From a candidate division WWE3 bacterium GW2011_GWC2_41_23 (GTDB lineage Bacteria > Patescibacteriota > WWE3 > UBA101185 > UBA10185): DNA of 48,094 nucleotides. The stretch covers positions 1 through 48,094 of the forward strand of contig LCBB01000012.1 in NCBI GenBank assembly GCA_000996895.1, read 5' to 3'. Both the position numbers and the translations under genes were made by a program. A model generated the notes under the pieces. It was given only the letters and a program-made list of their open reading frames with translations. It was not told where the DNA came from and made no database searches. Below, in pieces: positions 1-8,769 of this stretch (positions within the stretch are counted from its first letter, which is position 1; the number at the start of each line of letters is the position of its first letter).

Positions 1-91
1 AACTTACGTTTCGGAGATTGCCCTCCGTCCCCCTGCTCTGTACAGTCTGGACTTTCCTGGCCTAAAAGGCCCGGTTCGCCTGCTTCCCGTG
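1..91 (-). ncRNA. rnpB: RNase P RNA (bacterial), 5' portion, truncated by window start
   Basis: Reverse complement reads ...GGGCCUUUUAGGCCAGGAAAGUCCAGACUGUACAGAGCAGGGGGACGGAGGGCAAUCUCCG..., containing the RNase P-type AGGAAAGUCC core and following ACAGAGCAGG. A -10-like TAGAAT lies upstream at 97-102 (-). Confidence 0.8.
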
Positions 92-254
92 GCCGTATTC
101 TACCACCTTTGACACCAAAAAGTGCTTTTCTACCTTTTTTTATCTGTTGCAGGGAGGTAACCTTGTGTCCCGGATGAAAAGTGCTGCGAAGAGACAACCC
201 CTCTGTATTCAGAGTGGTGGTCGATGAGCGACATGCATGTGATATTATTACTCC

Positions 255-1325
255 ATGATCGAGCCATTAGATCCAAACAAATATCACGTTTTAACTCCGG
301 CGGCCAAGAAAAGAATTATACTTGCCGGACTTTTTTTTGTATTAATTGTTGTACCGTTTCTTCTCAGAGCGTATTACCGCGTGGCAATAAACAGACCGTC
401 CCAATCAGGCAAGGAAGTAAGCGTCGAAATCATGAGGGGTGAAGGAGTTTCCGACATCGCAAGAAACCTTTTGGATAAGGGGGCAATAAATTCCGATTTT
501 CTTTTTAACGTTTATGTTTACACAGGAAAGCTGGGAAATAAGATTCAGGCCGGAACATATAAAATACCCGCGGGTTCTAATCTAAAACAAGTTGTTGAAA
601 TCATTCAACACGGGACAAACGATCTTCAACTCACCTTTCTTGAAGGTTGGCGTGCCGAAGAATTTGCGCGCCTTGCGACGAACAATCTCGACAACATAGA
701 TTTTCAGGAGTTTGTAAATTTGGCAAAAGACAGAGAGGGATTTCTTTTTCCCGACACTTACAGTGTGAATAAGGACATTCAGGAAAAAGAGTTGTTAGAT
801 ATGTTTATTGCTAACTTCAACGAAAGAACTAAGGAAATTCTTACAGAAACCAATCTGACCAGAGTAGGTCTAACCAAAGAACAGGTAATAATATTTGCTT
901 CAATGATTGAGCGCGAAATACACACCGAAGAAGACAGGCCGGTGGTGGCCGGAATCATTATTAAACGATGGCGGGAAGACACGAAGCTCGATGTGGACGC
1001 GACCACTCAATATGTAGCCGCGTGGCAGGATATTTGTGGTGCTCCGGAAAGATGTGTTCCTCCTTTTGAGGATATAGAAAGTTTTGACTGGTGGCCGTCA
1101 ATCCTTACACAGGATGATTTGGAATTGGACAGTCCGTACAATACCAGAAAGAACTTAGGATTACCACCGGCGCCGATTTCCAACCCCGGCTTAAGTGCCA
1201 TCGAGGCGGTTTTGAATGCCAAAGAAAGTCCGTATTACTTTTACCTTACGGATTCGGAAGGCGCAATTCATTACGCTACTACGTTGGACGAACACAACTC
1301 TAACACCACAAAATATATTCAATAA
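255..1325 (+). CDS. mltG: MltG/YceG-like endolytic murein transglycosylase
   Basis: N-terminal TM, LysM-like segment 'AGTYKIPAGSNLKQVVEIIQHG', 'EGWRAEEFA', 'FLFPDTYSV', 'ASMIEREI...AGIIIKRW', 'PYNTRKNLGLPPAPISNPGLSAIEAVLNA'. Confidence 0.93.
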   Translation: MIEPLDPNKYHVLTPAAKKRIILAGLFFVLIVVPFLLRAYYRVAINRPSQSGKEVSVEIMRGEGVSDIARNLLDKGAINSDFLFNVYVYTGKLGNKIQAGTYKIPAGSNLKQVVEIIQHGTNDLQLTFLEGWRAEEFARLATNNLDNIDFQEFVNLAKDREGFLFPDTYSVNKDIQEKELLDMFIANFNERTKEILTETNLTRVGLTKEQVIIFASMIEREIHTEEDRPVVAGIIIKRWREDTKLDVDATTQYVAAWQDICGAPERCVPPFEDIESFDWWPSILTQDDLELDSPYNTRKNLGLPPAPISNPGLSAIEAVLNAKESPYYFYLTDSEGAIHYATTLDEHNSNTTKYIQ

Positions 1326-1729
1326 TTTTGCGGGATATTGTTAAGGGCGTTGTCTATCATTTCTCTTGTAACGCAAAAACCCACTTCTCTAATTATTTTT
1401 TCGTTAATAAGAATGGGGGCATTCAGCATTTTACAAATTTTTAGTGCTACCAGAGGTGGTATGTTAATGTCCGTATATTTACTTCCCTGATTTATTGTCA
1501 GGTAAGTATAGAAAACACCGTCTTGAAATTTATATATTTTTGCGGATATGATCTCAGTCTTTAAAGTTGTGAGAACGTGCCGTAAAATTGTACACAGATC
1601 GGGGTACACAAAGTTAACTGCGTCTTTTAATTCCATAGGTACAAGTACTTTCGGATTTTTGCACAAAAAGTAAGCGGTCCGTTTGTCATTGCCGGGTATG
1701 GTAGTGATATACTTTGCTTCCTTATACAT
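1319..1729 (-). CDS. Bifunctional nuclease-like (DUF151/BFN) protein, tentative
   Basis: 'ISAKIYKFQDGVFYTYLTINQGSKYTDINIPPLVALKICKMLNAPILINEKII' resembles the DUF151 pattern; convergent with mltG. Confidence 0.5.
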   Translation of the reverse strand: MYKEAKYITTIPGNDKRTAYFLCKNPKVLVPMELKDAVNFVYPDLCTILRHVLTTLKTEIISAKIYKFQDGVFYTYLTINQGSKYTDINIPPLVALKICKMLNAPILINEKIIREVGFCVTREMIDNALNNIPQNY

Positions 1730-1770
1730 TTCCCCGATGTTAGAATATAGCTGTATAATTTACTTACTTT

Positions 1771-2196
1771 ATGCAACTGCTCAAAGATATTTATAATAAC
1801 GCCGAAGGCCTGAAAGGGCGCAGACTGATCACTATCACCGCAGTGCTCTCAATAGCCTTTCTGGGAATCGGCATTTTCATCGGTTATCTTAACAACCTCA
1901 TATTAAAACAAAGTGAAGTTTCGACCGAAACCGTCTTACCGCCTCCTGTGGTAGATACTTCGGTGATTCTTGAAGGACGTGTTTCTTATACTAATCCCGA
2001 ATACTATCCCGGTGACGAGATTTCGTATGTTCTGACGGACTCTTCCGGCAAAGAAATCTCTTTGCTTAAGGCGGAAGATGATAAGTTAGCGCTAGCCGAA
2101 GGTTTAAATGTTAAAGTAAAGGGTGTAAAGATGACCACTCGGGCAGGAACAAACTATTTATTGGTTAAGGAGGTTATTATAAATGCCGCAAATTGA
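1771..2196 (+). CDS. Membrane-anchored hypothetical protein
   Basis: N-terminal TM then small extracytoplasmic beta-rich domain; stop overlaps the ftsE start. Confidence 0.6.
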   Translation: MQLLKDIYNNAEGLKGRRLITITAVLSIAFLGIGIFIGYLNNLILKQSEVSTETVLPPPVVDTSVILEGRVSYTNPEYYPGDEISYVLTDSSGKEISLLKAEDDKLALAEGLNVKVKGVKMTTRAGTNYLLVKEVIINAAN

Positions 2197-2869
2197 ATTT
2201 GTTAACGTTTCCAAAGAATATGACCCCGGTAAAAAAGTATTGGACGATGTCACGTTTAAAGTTGAACCCGGCGAGTTTATGTTTGTAGTAGGGCCGTCCG
2301 GAGCCGGTAAATCAACAATCATCAAATTGCTTACCAAAGAGGAAACACCGGAAGGCGGAGACATCCTATTTAACAGTGAGAGCGTTTTGAATATTCCGAA
2401 AGAATCCGTACCGGGTTTGAGAAGAAAGATCGGCGTTGTGTTTCAGGACTTCAGGCTTCTGGACTCAAAAACTGTCTTTGATAATGTTGCCGTAGCTTTG
2501 GAAGTTGCCGACTCCAGTTTAGAAGAAATAAGAAGCATCGTACCCAATGTTTTAAATATGGTGGGTTTGACGGATAAAATGTTTAAATATCCGAAACAGT
2601 TGTCCGGAGGAGAAAAGCAGAAAGTTGCCATTGCGCGCGCGTTGGCCCACGAACCTGATGTTATTTTAGCGGACGAACCGACAGGAATGATTGACCCTGA
2701 TTCCGTGGACGATGTATTGGAAGTGTTGGAAAAAATAAATTCTCTTGGTACCACGATTCTAATGGCTACACACGACCAGGAGATTGTAAATGCAATGAAG
2801 AAAAGAGTGCTTCGTATTGAAAAGGGGCGGGTAGTTTCAGACAAGAAAGGGGGCAAATACCGTGCCTAA
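2183..2869 (+). CDS. ftsE: Cell-division ABC transporter ATP-binding protein FtsE
   Basis: Walker A GPSGAGKST, LSGGEKQKVAIARAL, Walker B ILADEPTG; followed by ftsX. Confidence 0.93.
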   Translation: MPQIEFVNVSKEYDPGKKVLDDVTFKVEPGEFMFVVGPSGAGKSTIIKLLTKEETPEGGDILFNSESVLNIPKESVPGLRRKIGVVFQDFRLLDSKTVFDNVAVALEVADSSLEEIRSIVPNVLNMVGLTDKMFKYPKQLSGGEKQKVAIARALAHEPDVILADEPTGMIDPDSVDDVLEVLEKINSLGTTILMATHDQEIVNAMKKRVLRIEKGRVVSDKKGGKYRA

Positions 2870-3749
2870 CAATTGGTCAATTTTCATAGCGAATATAAAA
2901 AAGGAAAAGTTGCTGAGTGTGTCGAATATTTTAATAATGACCGTTACGTTTGTTTTGCTTGGGTTGTTGATAAATATTGTTGTATTTTCACAAACCGCGC
3001 TTAGGTATCTGGAAGATCAGGCGCAGGTAACGGTTTTTTTCAAAGACGATTTTACCGAAGCTAAGATTGGTGAACTTAAAGACAATCTATCCAAAGATAA
3101 GAGGGTTTCTGCTTTGGTTTATGTTTCAAAAGAAGACGCGCTTAGAATATTCAGGGAAATAAACAAAGACGAGCCTGTTTTGCTTGAGTCCGTTTCAGCA
3201 AGCATACTGCCGGCCAGTTTGGAAGTCCGGGCAGGTAATATTTCCAATTTGAAACCTTTGGCTGAAGAGCTGAAGATAATCGATGGGGTGGAAGAAGTGA
3301 GATACTTTGAGGATGTAGTGTCTCGTTTCAAATTCTGGAGCACGGTCGTCTATATTGTAGGTACCCTGCTGGTTTTGACATTCCTGGTGATTTCTTACTC
3401 GGTGATAATAGCTGCTTTAAGAACAACAATAAATTCCAGGGGTGTTGAGTTTGAGATAATGAAAATCGTCGGAGCCTCGGACGACTATGTTAAGGTTCCG
3501 CTTGTACATCACGGGGTCTTTTTCGGACTTTTTTCGTCATCTATAGCTTCGGTAATAATGATTTTGCTGGGAGTAGGAATCACGCTTACCAATGTTTTTC
3601 CCAAAGGTTTGGGCGTGGCCTTTCTACCGGGTGTTTTTATAGCGCCGTGGGTTTTTTCAATAATCCTTACCCTCATCTTGCTTCTGTCAGGTTTCCTTTT
3701 GGGTTACCTCGGGAGCTCGGCTGCAATAAAGAAATACCTGAATTATTAA
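2862..3749 (+). CDS. ftsX: Cell-division permease FtsX
   Basis: Four-TM topology with large first extracellular loop ('QAQVTVFFKDDFTEAKIGELKDNL...VSKEDALRIF'); adjacent to ftsE. Confidence 0.92.
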   Translation: MPNNWSIFIANIKKEKLLSVSNILIMTVTFVLLGLLINIVVFSQTALRYLEDQAQVTVFFKDDFTEAKIGELKDNLSKDKRVSALVYVSKEDALRIFREINKDEPVLLESVSASILPASLEVRAGNISNLKPLAEELKIIDGVEEVRYFEDVVSRFKFWSTVVYIVGTLLVLTFLVISYSVIIAALRTTINSRGVEFEIMKIVGASDDYVKVPLVHHGVFFGLFSSSIASVIMILLGVGITLTNVFPKGLGVAFLPGVFIAPWVFSIILTLILLLSGFLLGYLGSSAAIKKYLNY

Positions 3750-3753
3750 AGTT

Positions 3754-5007
3754 ATGTTAAGAAAAAATGCGTTGTTATGGGTTTTACCCTTAATATTTTT
3801 TCTGGTCCCATTTATTTATGTGTTGGGTCAGACTACGTCGAATCCGGACGATGTTGAGGAATTAGAAGAAAAGATCGAAAAATATGAAAAGAAGATAAAC
3901 GAACTTCAGGGCCGCGCGAGTACTCTGGCAAACGAAATTGAATATATGAATAGCCAGATTGGTTTGACTGAGCTTAAAATTCAAAATTCTGTAGCAAAAA
4001 TAGCAAAAACTGAGAAAGAGATTCAGAAATTGGCCGTTGACATTGAAGATTTAAAATTACGAATTCAGAAATTGGAAAAATCCATCGATTACCAAAAAGA
4101 TGTATTGTCGGCAAGGATACGGGAAAGATACAAATCCAAGGACGAAAACACGATGGTTGTCTTGTTCGGCTCAGCCACGTTGGACACCATGGTTCAAAAA
4201 GTAGAGTACCTCAAGGCAATGGAAAGGTACGACAACAAGTTGCTGATTGAAATGGGTGACACCAAGACCAGATACGATATGCAGAAGAACCTGTTCGAGC
4301 AGAAAAAAGAAGAAGAGGAGAAACTCAAGGCCCAGCTACTGAATGAAAAGGCATCGCTGGATATTTATAAAGGGCAGTTGGACGCTCAAAAAGAAGATAA
4401 AAAACGTTTGCTTGATTCCACACAGAACGATGAAGCTAAATATCAGGGTCTTTTGGAAGATGCTTTGCGTGAGCTACGACAAATTCAGGGTGCGGCCAGC
4501 GTAGTTATCAGGTCGGGAAATGCAGTGGATGTTGAGAAAGACGAAGTAATCGGTACCATGGGTAGCAGCGGAAATTCGACAGGCCCTCATCTGCATTTCG
4601 GTGTGTATAAGTATAGTGTCGACGATTTTCAGGACCACGAAAGCTGGAGCTGGTATTACAGCAACTATGTTAATCCCCTTGATAAATTAGAGCCAAAAAC
4701 CGTGTATTGGGGAACCGGCTGCAGTAACGACCCAAGCGGTAGTGTAAAATCCGGGAAAGGTGACTGGAACTGGCCCATGGCAAGTATTACGGTCACACAA
4801 AACTATGGAAGCAAGACTTGCTACAACTGGATGTACGGTGGTAAACCGCACCCAGCATTAGATCTCGTTGGTAAAGGAGACATTTCGGTGCGTGCCGTAG
4901 AAGACGGAGAAGCTTACTTCTGCCGTAACTGCCTCGGGGACGGTGGTAATGGAGTTTTCATTTTCCACGAGGATGATTATATGACTGTGTATTGGCACCT
5001 GAGATAA
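3754..5007 (+). CDS. EnvC-like coiled-coil protein with M23 peptidase domain in permuted motif order
   Basis: N-terminal signal/TM and long coiled coil; 'GTMGSSGNSTGPHLHFGV...NPLDKL' (aa ~266-312) precedes 'PMASITVTQNYG...HPALDL...GNGVFIFHEDDYMTVYWHL' (aa ~341-416). Confidence 0.85.
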   Translation: MLRKNALLWVLPLIFFLVPFIYVLGQTTSNPDDVEELEEKIEKYEKKINELQGRASTLANEIEYMNSQIGLTELKIQNSVAKIAKTEKEIQKLAVDIEDLKLRIQKLEKSIDYQKDVLSARIRERYKSKDENTMVVLFGSATLDTMVQKVEYLKAMERYDNKLLIEMGDTKTRYDMQKNLFEQKKEEEEKLKAQLLNEKASLDIYKGQLDAQKEDKKRLLDSTQNDEAKYQGLLEDALRELRQIQGAASVVIRSGNAVDVEKDEVIGTMGSSGNSTGPHLHFGVYKYSVDDFQDHESWSWYYSNYVNPLDKLEPKTVYWGTGCSNDPSGSVKSGKGDWNWPMASITVTQNYGSKTCYNWMYGGKPHPALDLVGKGDISVRAVEDGEAYFCRNCLGDGGNGVFIFHEDDYMTVYWHLR

Positions 5008-5053
5008 TTTCTATTCTGTTCAGATAAAATTTTCCTTAATTTTGTGTCTTTAG

Positions 5054-5620
5054 ATGCATATTATCTTTGTGAAAATAATAATTCTTGCAGTTGTGTTGTT
5101 GATGTTCTTTGATACCACTCATGCGGCCCCTATTTATTCAGGTCGTTGCGTGTACTCCGGAGGAATATTTAAGATTGAACTTCCGGGAGACGACGGCTAC
5201 CACGTAGCAGTAAAAAATGAACACTCCTCAATAGAGTTTTATGAAACAGCTGTAAAAGATGCCGACAAACTTTTACCGGGGTTGGCAGGAAAATTTCCTT
5301 TATCCAAACTAAACTATATAAAAATCACTTCCGTCAGCGGGCCTTATCTTAAATTAATTTTTGATATTTATGACGGGAAGGGCATACCAATTTCCTCTAT
5401 AGATTCGGGGGAAATTTGTAATCTTAGCTGGTTCCGTGAAAAACATGGAAGTTTTGAGCGATACTATCAGGAAAAAGAACCTCCCGAAATTGAAGAAACT
5501 GTTTTGTTCGCCATGCCCGAAGAAAAAGATAACAATACAAGGGCAGCAGTATTCTGCCTCGCTTGTTTCACCTTGGGAGGGTTTATGGGTTTCAGGACGC
5601 CAAAAATGATAGAATACTGA
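5054..5620 (+). CDS. Secreted/membrane hypothetical protein
   Basis: N-terminal signal-like segment and C-terminal hydrophobic stretch. Confidence 0.5.
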   Translation: MHIIFVKIIILAVVLLMFFDTTHAAPIYSGRCVYSGGIFKIELPGDDGYHVAVKNEHSSIEFYETAVKDADKLLPGLAGKFPLSKLNYIKITSVSGPYLKLIFDIYDGKGIPISSIDSGEICNLSWFREKHGSFERYYQEKEPPEIEETVLFAMPEEKDNNTRAAVFCLACFTLGGFMGFRTPKMIEY

Positions 5621-5621
5621 G

Positions 5622-6005
5622 GTGCAAAAAGGACTTCAAAAATATCAAAAGTGGGTTCCTGCGGTGGCGCTGATGCTTATAATATCAGTGTTTTCCTCCA
5701 TCAAAGGTCCTTATATAGATGCTGTAGGTTTGGGAAAAGAAAGTTATCACATAAACGCTCACTTTTTCCTTTTTGTTGCCCTGTGTATCTCTTACTACTA
5801 CGCAACAGGTAAGGTAGCATTGTCGGTTGTTTTAACTACGATATTCGGAATATTCGACGAAATGCACCAGATTTTCACACCCTTCAGGAACGCAAGTTTT
5901 TTTGATCTTCAGGTAGATAGTTTAGGAGCGTTGATCGGAGGCGCTTTCTCATGGAAATTGTGGCCGCTAATACGGAACAAACGCAAAAATTCGCGCAAGA
6001 AATAG
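5622..6005 (+). CDS. VanZ-like membrane protein
   Basis: 'FGIFDEMHQIFTPFRNASFFDLQVDSLGALIGG' matches the VanZ-like signature. Confidence 0.85.
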   Translation: MQKGLQKYQKWVPAVALMLIISVFSSIKGPYIDAVGLGKESYHINAHFFLFVALCISYYYATGKVALSVVLTTIFGIFDEMHQIFTPFRNASFFDLQVDSLGALIGGAFSWKLWPLIRNKRKNSRKK

Positions 6006-6388
6006 CTTTAAAACTAAAGCCCGGTAATACTGTGGCTTTGTACGGAGACTTAGGCGCGGGTAAAACAACTTTTGTTTCTATGGTTACAAAAGCGTTAGGA
6101 TTTTCCGACAGAGTTCAGAGCCCGACCTTTGTTGTTTCAAGAATTTATAGCGGGGGCGGTTCAAGTTCTGATATAAAATATGTGCACCATCTAGATCTTT
6201 ATAGAATGCATGATTCCGGCGATGTAAAAGAACTGGGAATGGAGGACTATCTTAATCAATCCGATTCCGTAACTTTTATTGAATGGCCGGAGGTTGCTGA
6301 AAAATACTTGCCGGAAAAAACAATCAGAATTTTTTTTGAAATCCTGTCCGAAAATGAAAGGAAAATACATGTTCAAAATTTACATTGA
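5951..6388 (+). CDS. tsaE: tRNA t6A threonylcarbamoyladenosine biosynthesis ATPase TsaE
   Basis: 'GDLGAGKTTF', 'SPTFVVSRIY', 'HHLDLYR', 'VTFIEWPE'. Confidence 0.92.
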   Translation: MEIVAANTEQTQKFAQEIALKLKPGNTVALYGDLGAGKTTFVSMVTKALGFSDRVQSPTFVVSRIYSGGGSSSDIKYVHHLDLYRMHDSGDVKELGMEDYLNQSDSVTFIEWPEVAEKYLPEKTIRIFFEILSENERKIHVQNLH

Positions 6389-6722
6389 TTCGAGGTTAAG
6401 AAAACAAACTACGGTGTCTCTTTTAAAAAAGTATTTTATCTTTTGGATCAAGATAGACAGCTTAACTTTAGAAGCGGATCCTGTTGATGTCCTTGCCGAG
6501 ACGTTACGTAGAAATAATCTCAGGACAGACCGGATAGAAGTTTACGAAGCTTACCCGGGACCGGGATCTTACACAGGTTTAAAAATGGGGCACGCAGTTG
6601 TTAATGTTTTAAACTGGGTCTACAAAGGTGTGCCTGCAGCTAAATTACCGTTACCAAAATACGGTTCAGAACCGAACATAACGCTTCCAAAAACCAAAAA
6701 GAAGGCCGAAAATAAGGTATAA
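6369..6722 (+). CDS. Short TsaB-like protein
   Basis: 'VYEAYPGPGSYTGLKMGHAVVNVLNWV' resembles the TsaB GPGSFTGLRIG motif; start revised to ATG 6369, about 117 aa. Confidence 0.65.
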   Translation: MFKIYIDSRLRKQTTVSLLKKYFIFWIKIDSLTLEADPVDVLAETLRRNNLRTDRIEVYEAYPGPGSYTGLKMGHAVVNVLNWVYKGVPAAKLPLPKYGSEPNITLPKTKKKAENKV

Positions 6723-6730
6723 TGACGAAT

Positions 6731-7687
6731 ATGAAAATATTAGTAACAGGAGCCGCAGGCTTTATAGGATCGCACCTGTCAGAACGATTGAAATCTCTTG
6801 GTCACGATGTTGTGGGAATTGATAATTTCAACACTTACTATTCTCCCGAACTCAAGAAACTAAACGCCAAAGACCTTGAGGAGCAAGGAGTAACTGTTGA
6901 AATGAGAGATTTGGCTGCTGATGATTTGACCGATATTTTGGAAGGTGTGGAAGCAGTATTTCATCTTGCGGCACAGCCCGGAATTTCTGCAGCAACCCCA
7001 TTCGATACTTATTTAAGAAATAATCTTGTCGCGACACATAACCTATTGGAGGCGGTGCGAAAGATAGATATTAAGATGTTTATAAACATATCTACCTCTT
7101 CTGTCTACGGAATGCACGCGACAGAAGACGAAACAACTTCGCCCAAGCCGACTTCTTATTACGGTGTTACCAAACTTGCTGCCGAACAGCTCGCTCTTTC
7201 TTATCATAGGGATAAGAATTTACCCGTTGCTTCAGCTAGATTGTTCTCTGTTTATGGCGAACGGGAGCGTCCTGAAAAGTTGTTTCCGAAACTTATATAT
7301 TCAATTCTTAAAGAAGAGCCTTTTCCTTTGCACAGGGGATCACAGAAACACGCCCGAAGTTACACTTATGTGGGTGATATCGTAGACGGTCTCGTGCTTA
7401 TTATGGATAAATTTGACGCGTGCAACGGTGAAATATTTAATTTGGGAATTGACCAGTCAATGACTACCGGTGACGCGATTAAAATTGTAGAAAAACTTTT
7501 GGGTAAAAAGGCTATTTTTGAGAATAAACCAAAACGTCCCGGAGATCAAAAAGAAACCTACGCCGATATAAGCAAAGCTATAAGGGTTCTAGGTTACCAT
7601 CCTCTCACAACACCGAAGCAGGGTTTGGAAAAAGAAGTAAAATGGTTTAAGGAGAAAATATGGAAAAAAATAGAACTGTATCAATAG
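6731..7687 (+). CDS. NAD-dependent epimerase/dehydratase
   Basis: 'MKILVTGAAGFIGSHLSERL', 'STSSVYG', 'YYGVTKLAAEQL'; start revised from 6722 to 6731. Confidence 0.92.
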   Translation: MKILVTGAAGFIGSHLSERLKSLGHDVVGIDNFNTYYSPELKKLNAKDLEEQGVTVEMRDLAADDLTDILEGVEAVFHLAAQPGISAATPFDTYLRNNLVATHNLLEAVRKIDIKMFINISTSSVYGMHATEDETTSPKPTSYYGVTKLAAEQLALSYHRDKNLPVASARLFSVYGERERPEKLFPKLIYSILKEEPFPLHRGSQKHARSYTYVGDIVDGLVLIMDKFDACNGEIFNLGIDQSMTTGDAIKIVEKLLGKKAIFENKPKRPGDQKETYADISKAIRVLGYHPLTTPKQGLEKEVKWFKEKIWKKIELYQ

Positions 7688-8673
7688 AAGGAGCAATTTC
7701 AACGGGAAGAACCGTTTCAATTGTTATTCCCTGTTATAACGAAGAAAAAAATATAAATAGGACAATTGAGGGTTTGCTGGAATTGGAAAGACAGTCGGGT
7801 GAGACATTTGAAATAATTGCCGTCAACGACGGTAGTAAAGATGGAACATGGGGCGTGATTAAAGAATATTCTGAGAAGTTTCACAATGTTATAGGCGTCA
7901 ATCTTATGGCAAATTTCGGACAAAGCGCTGCTTATATGGCCGGTTTCGACACTTCTACGGGGGATTATGTTGTTACAGTATCGGCAGATATGGAAACCCC
8001 TCTGGAAAACATTTCTGAGGTAATTAAATATCTTGACGAAGGTTACGATTTTGTAAATACACACAGGGTAGGAAGATGGGGAGATGAAAAAGCAGGGCGC
8101 CAAGTAAAAAGCGGATTAGCCAACAAAATAATTACAAAAATTTCCGGTGTAACTATGCAGGATAGAGGCTCGGGTATGAAAGGTTTCAAGCGGGTACTGA
8201 TAGAAAATCTCCGTTTATATGGGGAGATGCACCGTTTCATTCCCGACTACGTGAAAGTATACGGAGCTAAAATGATTGAATTCGAAGTAGAATTCAAAGA
8301 TCGTGAGTTTGGGGAGTCTTACTACAAAGGTCATAAAAGAACAATTAAGGTTTTGTTAGACCTCGTTACCTTATTCTTTATGCTTTATTTCTCTACAAAA
8401 CCCTTTAAAGCTATGCCAGGTCGACTTTTCGGCTTTGCAGGAGCACTAATTGCGGGTTTGGGAGGGTTGGGGGCTTTTTATCTCTTTACGCTGAAACTAA
8501 TGGGGCAGAATATAGGAGACAGGCCTTTGCTTATCTTGTCCGTTCTGTTAATAATAGTTGGTATTCAGTCGATGATGATGGGAATGATAGGCGAGTTAGG
8601 AATGAGAACATACTTTGAATCTTCAGGCAGAAAAACCTATATTGTGCGGCAGACCGCTAAAAAAGGCGACTAA
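7660..8673 (+). CDS. Family 2 glycosyltransferase (DPM/ArnC-like) with C-terminal TMs
   Basis: 'VSIVIPCYNEEKNI', 'AVNDGSKDGT', 'VVTVSADMETP', two C-terminal TMs. Confidence 0.92.
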   Translation: MEKNRTVSIEGAISTGRTVSIVIPCYNEEKNINRTIEGLLELERQSGETFEIIAVNDGSKDGTWGVIKEYSEKFHNVIGVNLMANFGQSAAYMAGFDTSTGDYVVTVSADMETPLENISEVIKYLDEGYDFVNTHRVGRWGDEKAGRQVKSGLANKIITKISGVTMQDRGSGMKGFKRVLIENLRLYGEMHRFIPDYVKVYGAKMIEFEVEFKDREFGESYYKGHKRTIKVLLDLVTLFFMLYFSTKPFKAMPGRLFGFAGALIAGLGGLGAFYLFTLKLMGQNIGDRPLLILSVLLIIVGIQSMMMGMIGELGMRTYFESSGRKTYIVRQTAKKGD

Positions 8674-8769
8674 TATTAGCCGATTTCCGGGTTTTAGATG
8701 AAGGTTGCATGTACAGTGCCCCTTGTGTAACATAGATGGATACAAATTTGTTTTGACAGGAGGTGTTTT

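Noticed and set aside
224-442. Plus-strand 72-aa ORF at the start of mltG
   Set aside because: Out-of-frame overlap with mltG; no recognisable domain.
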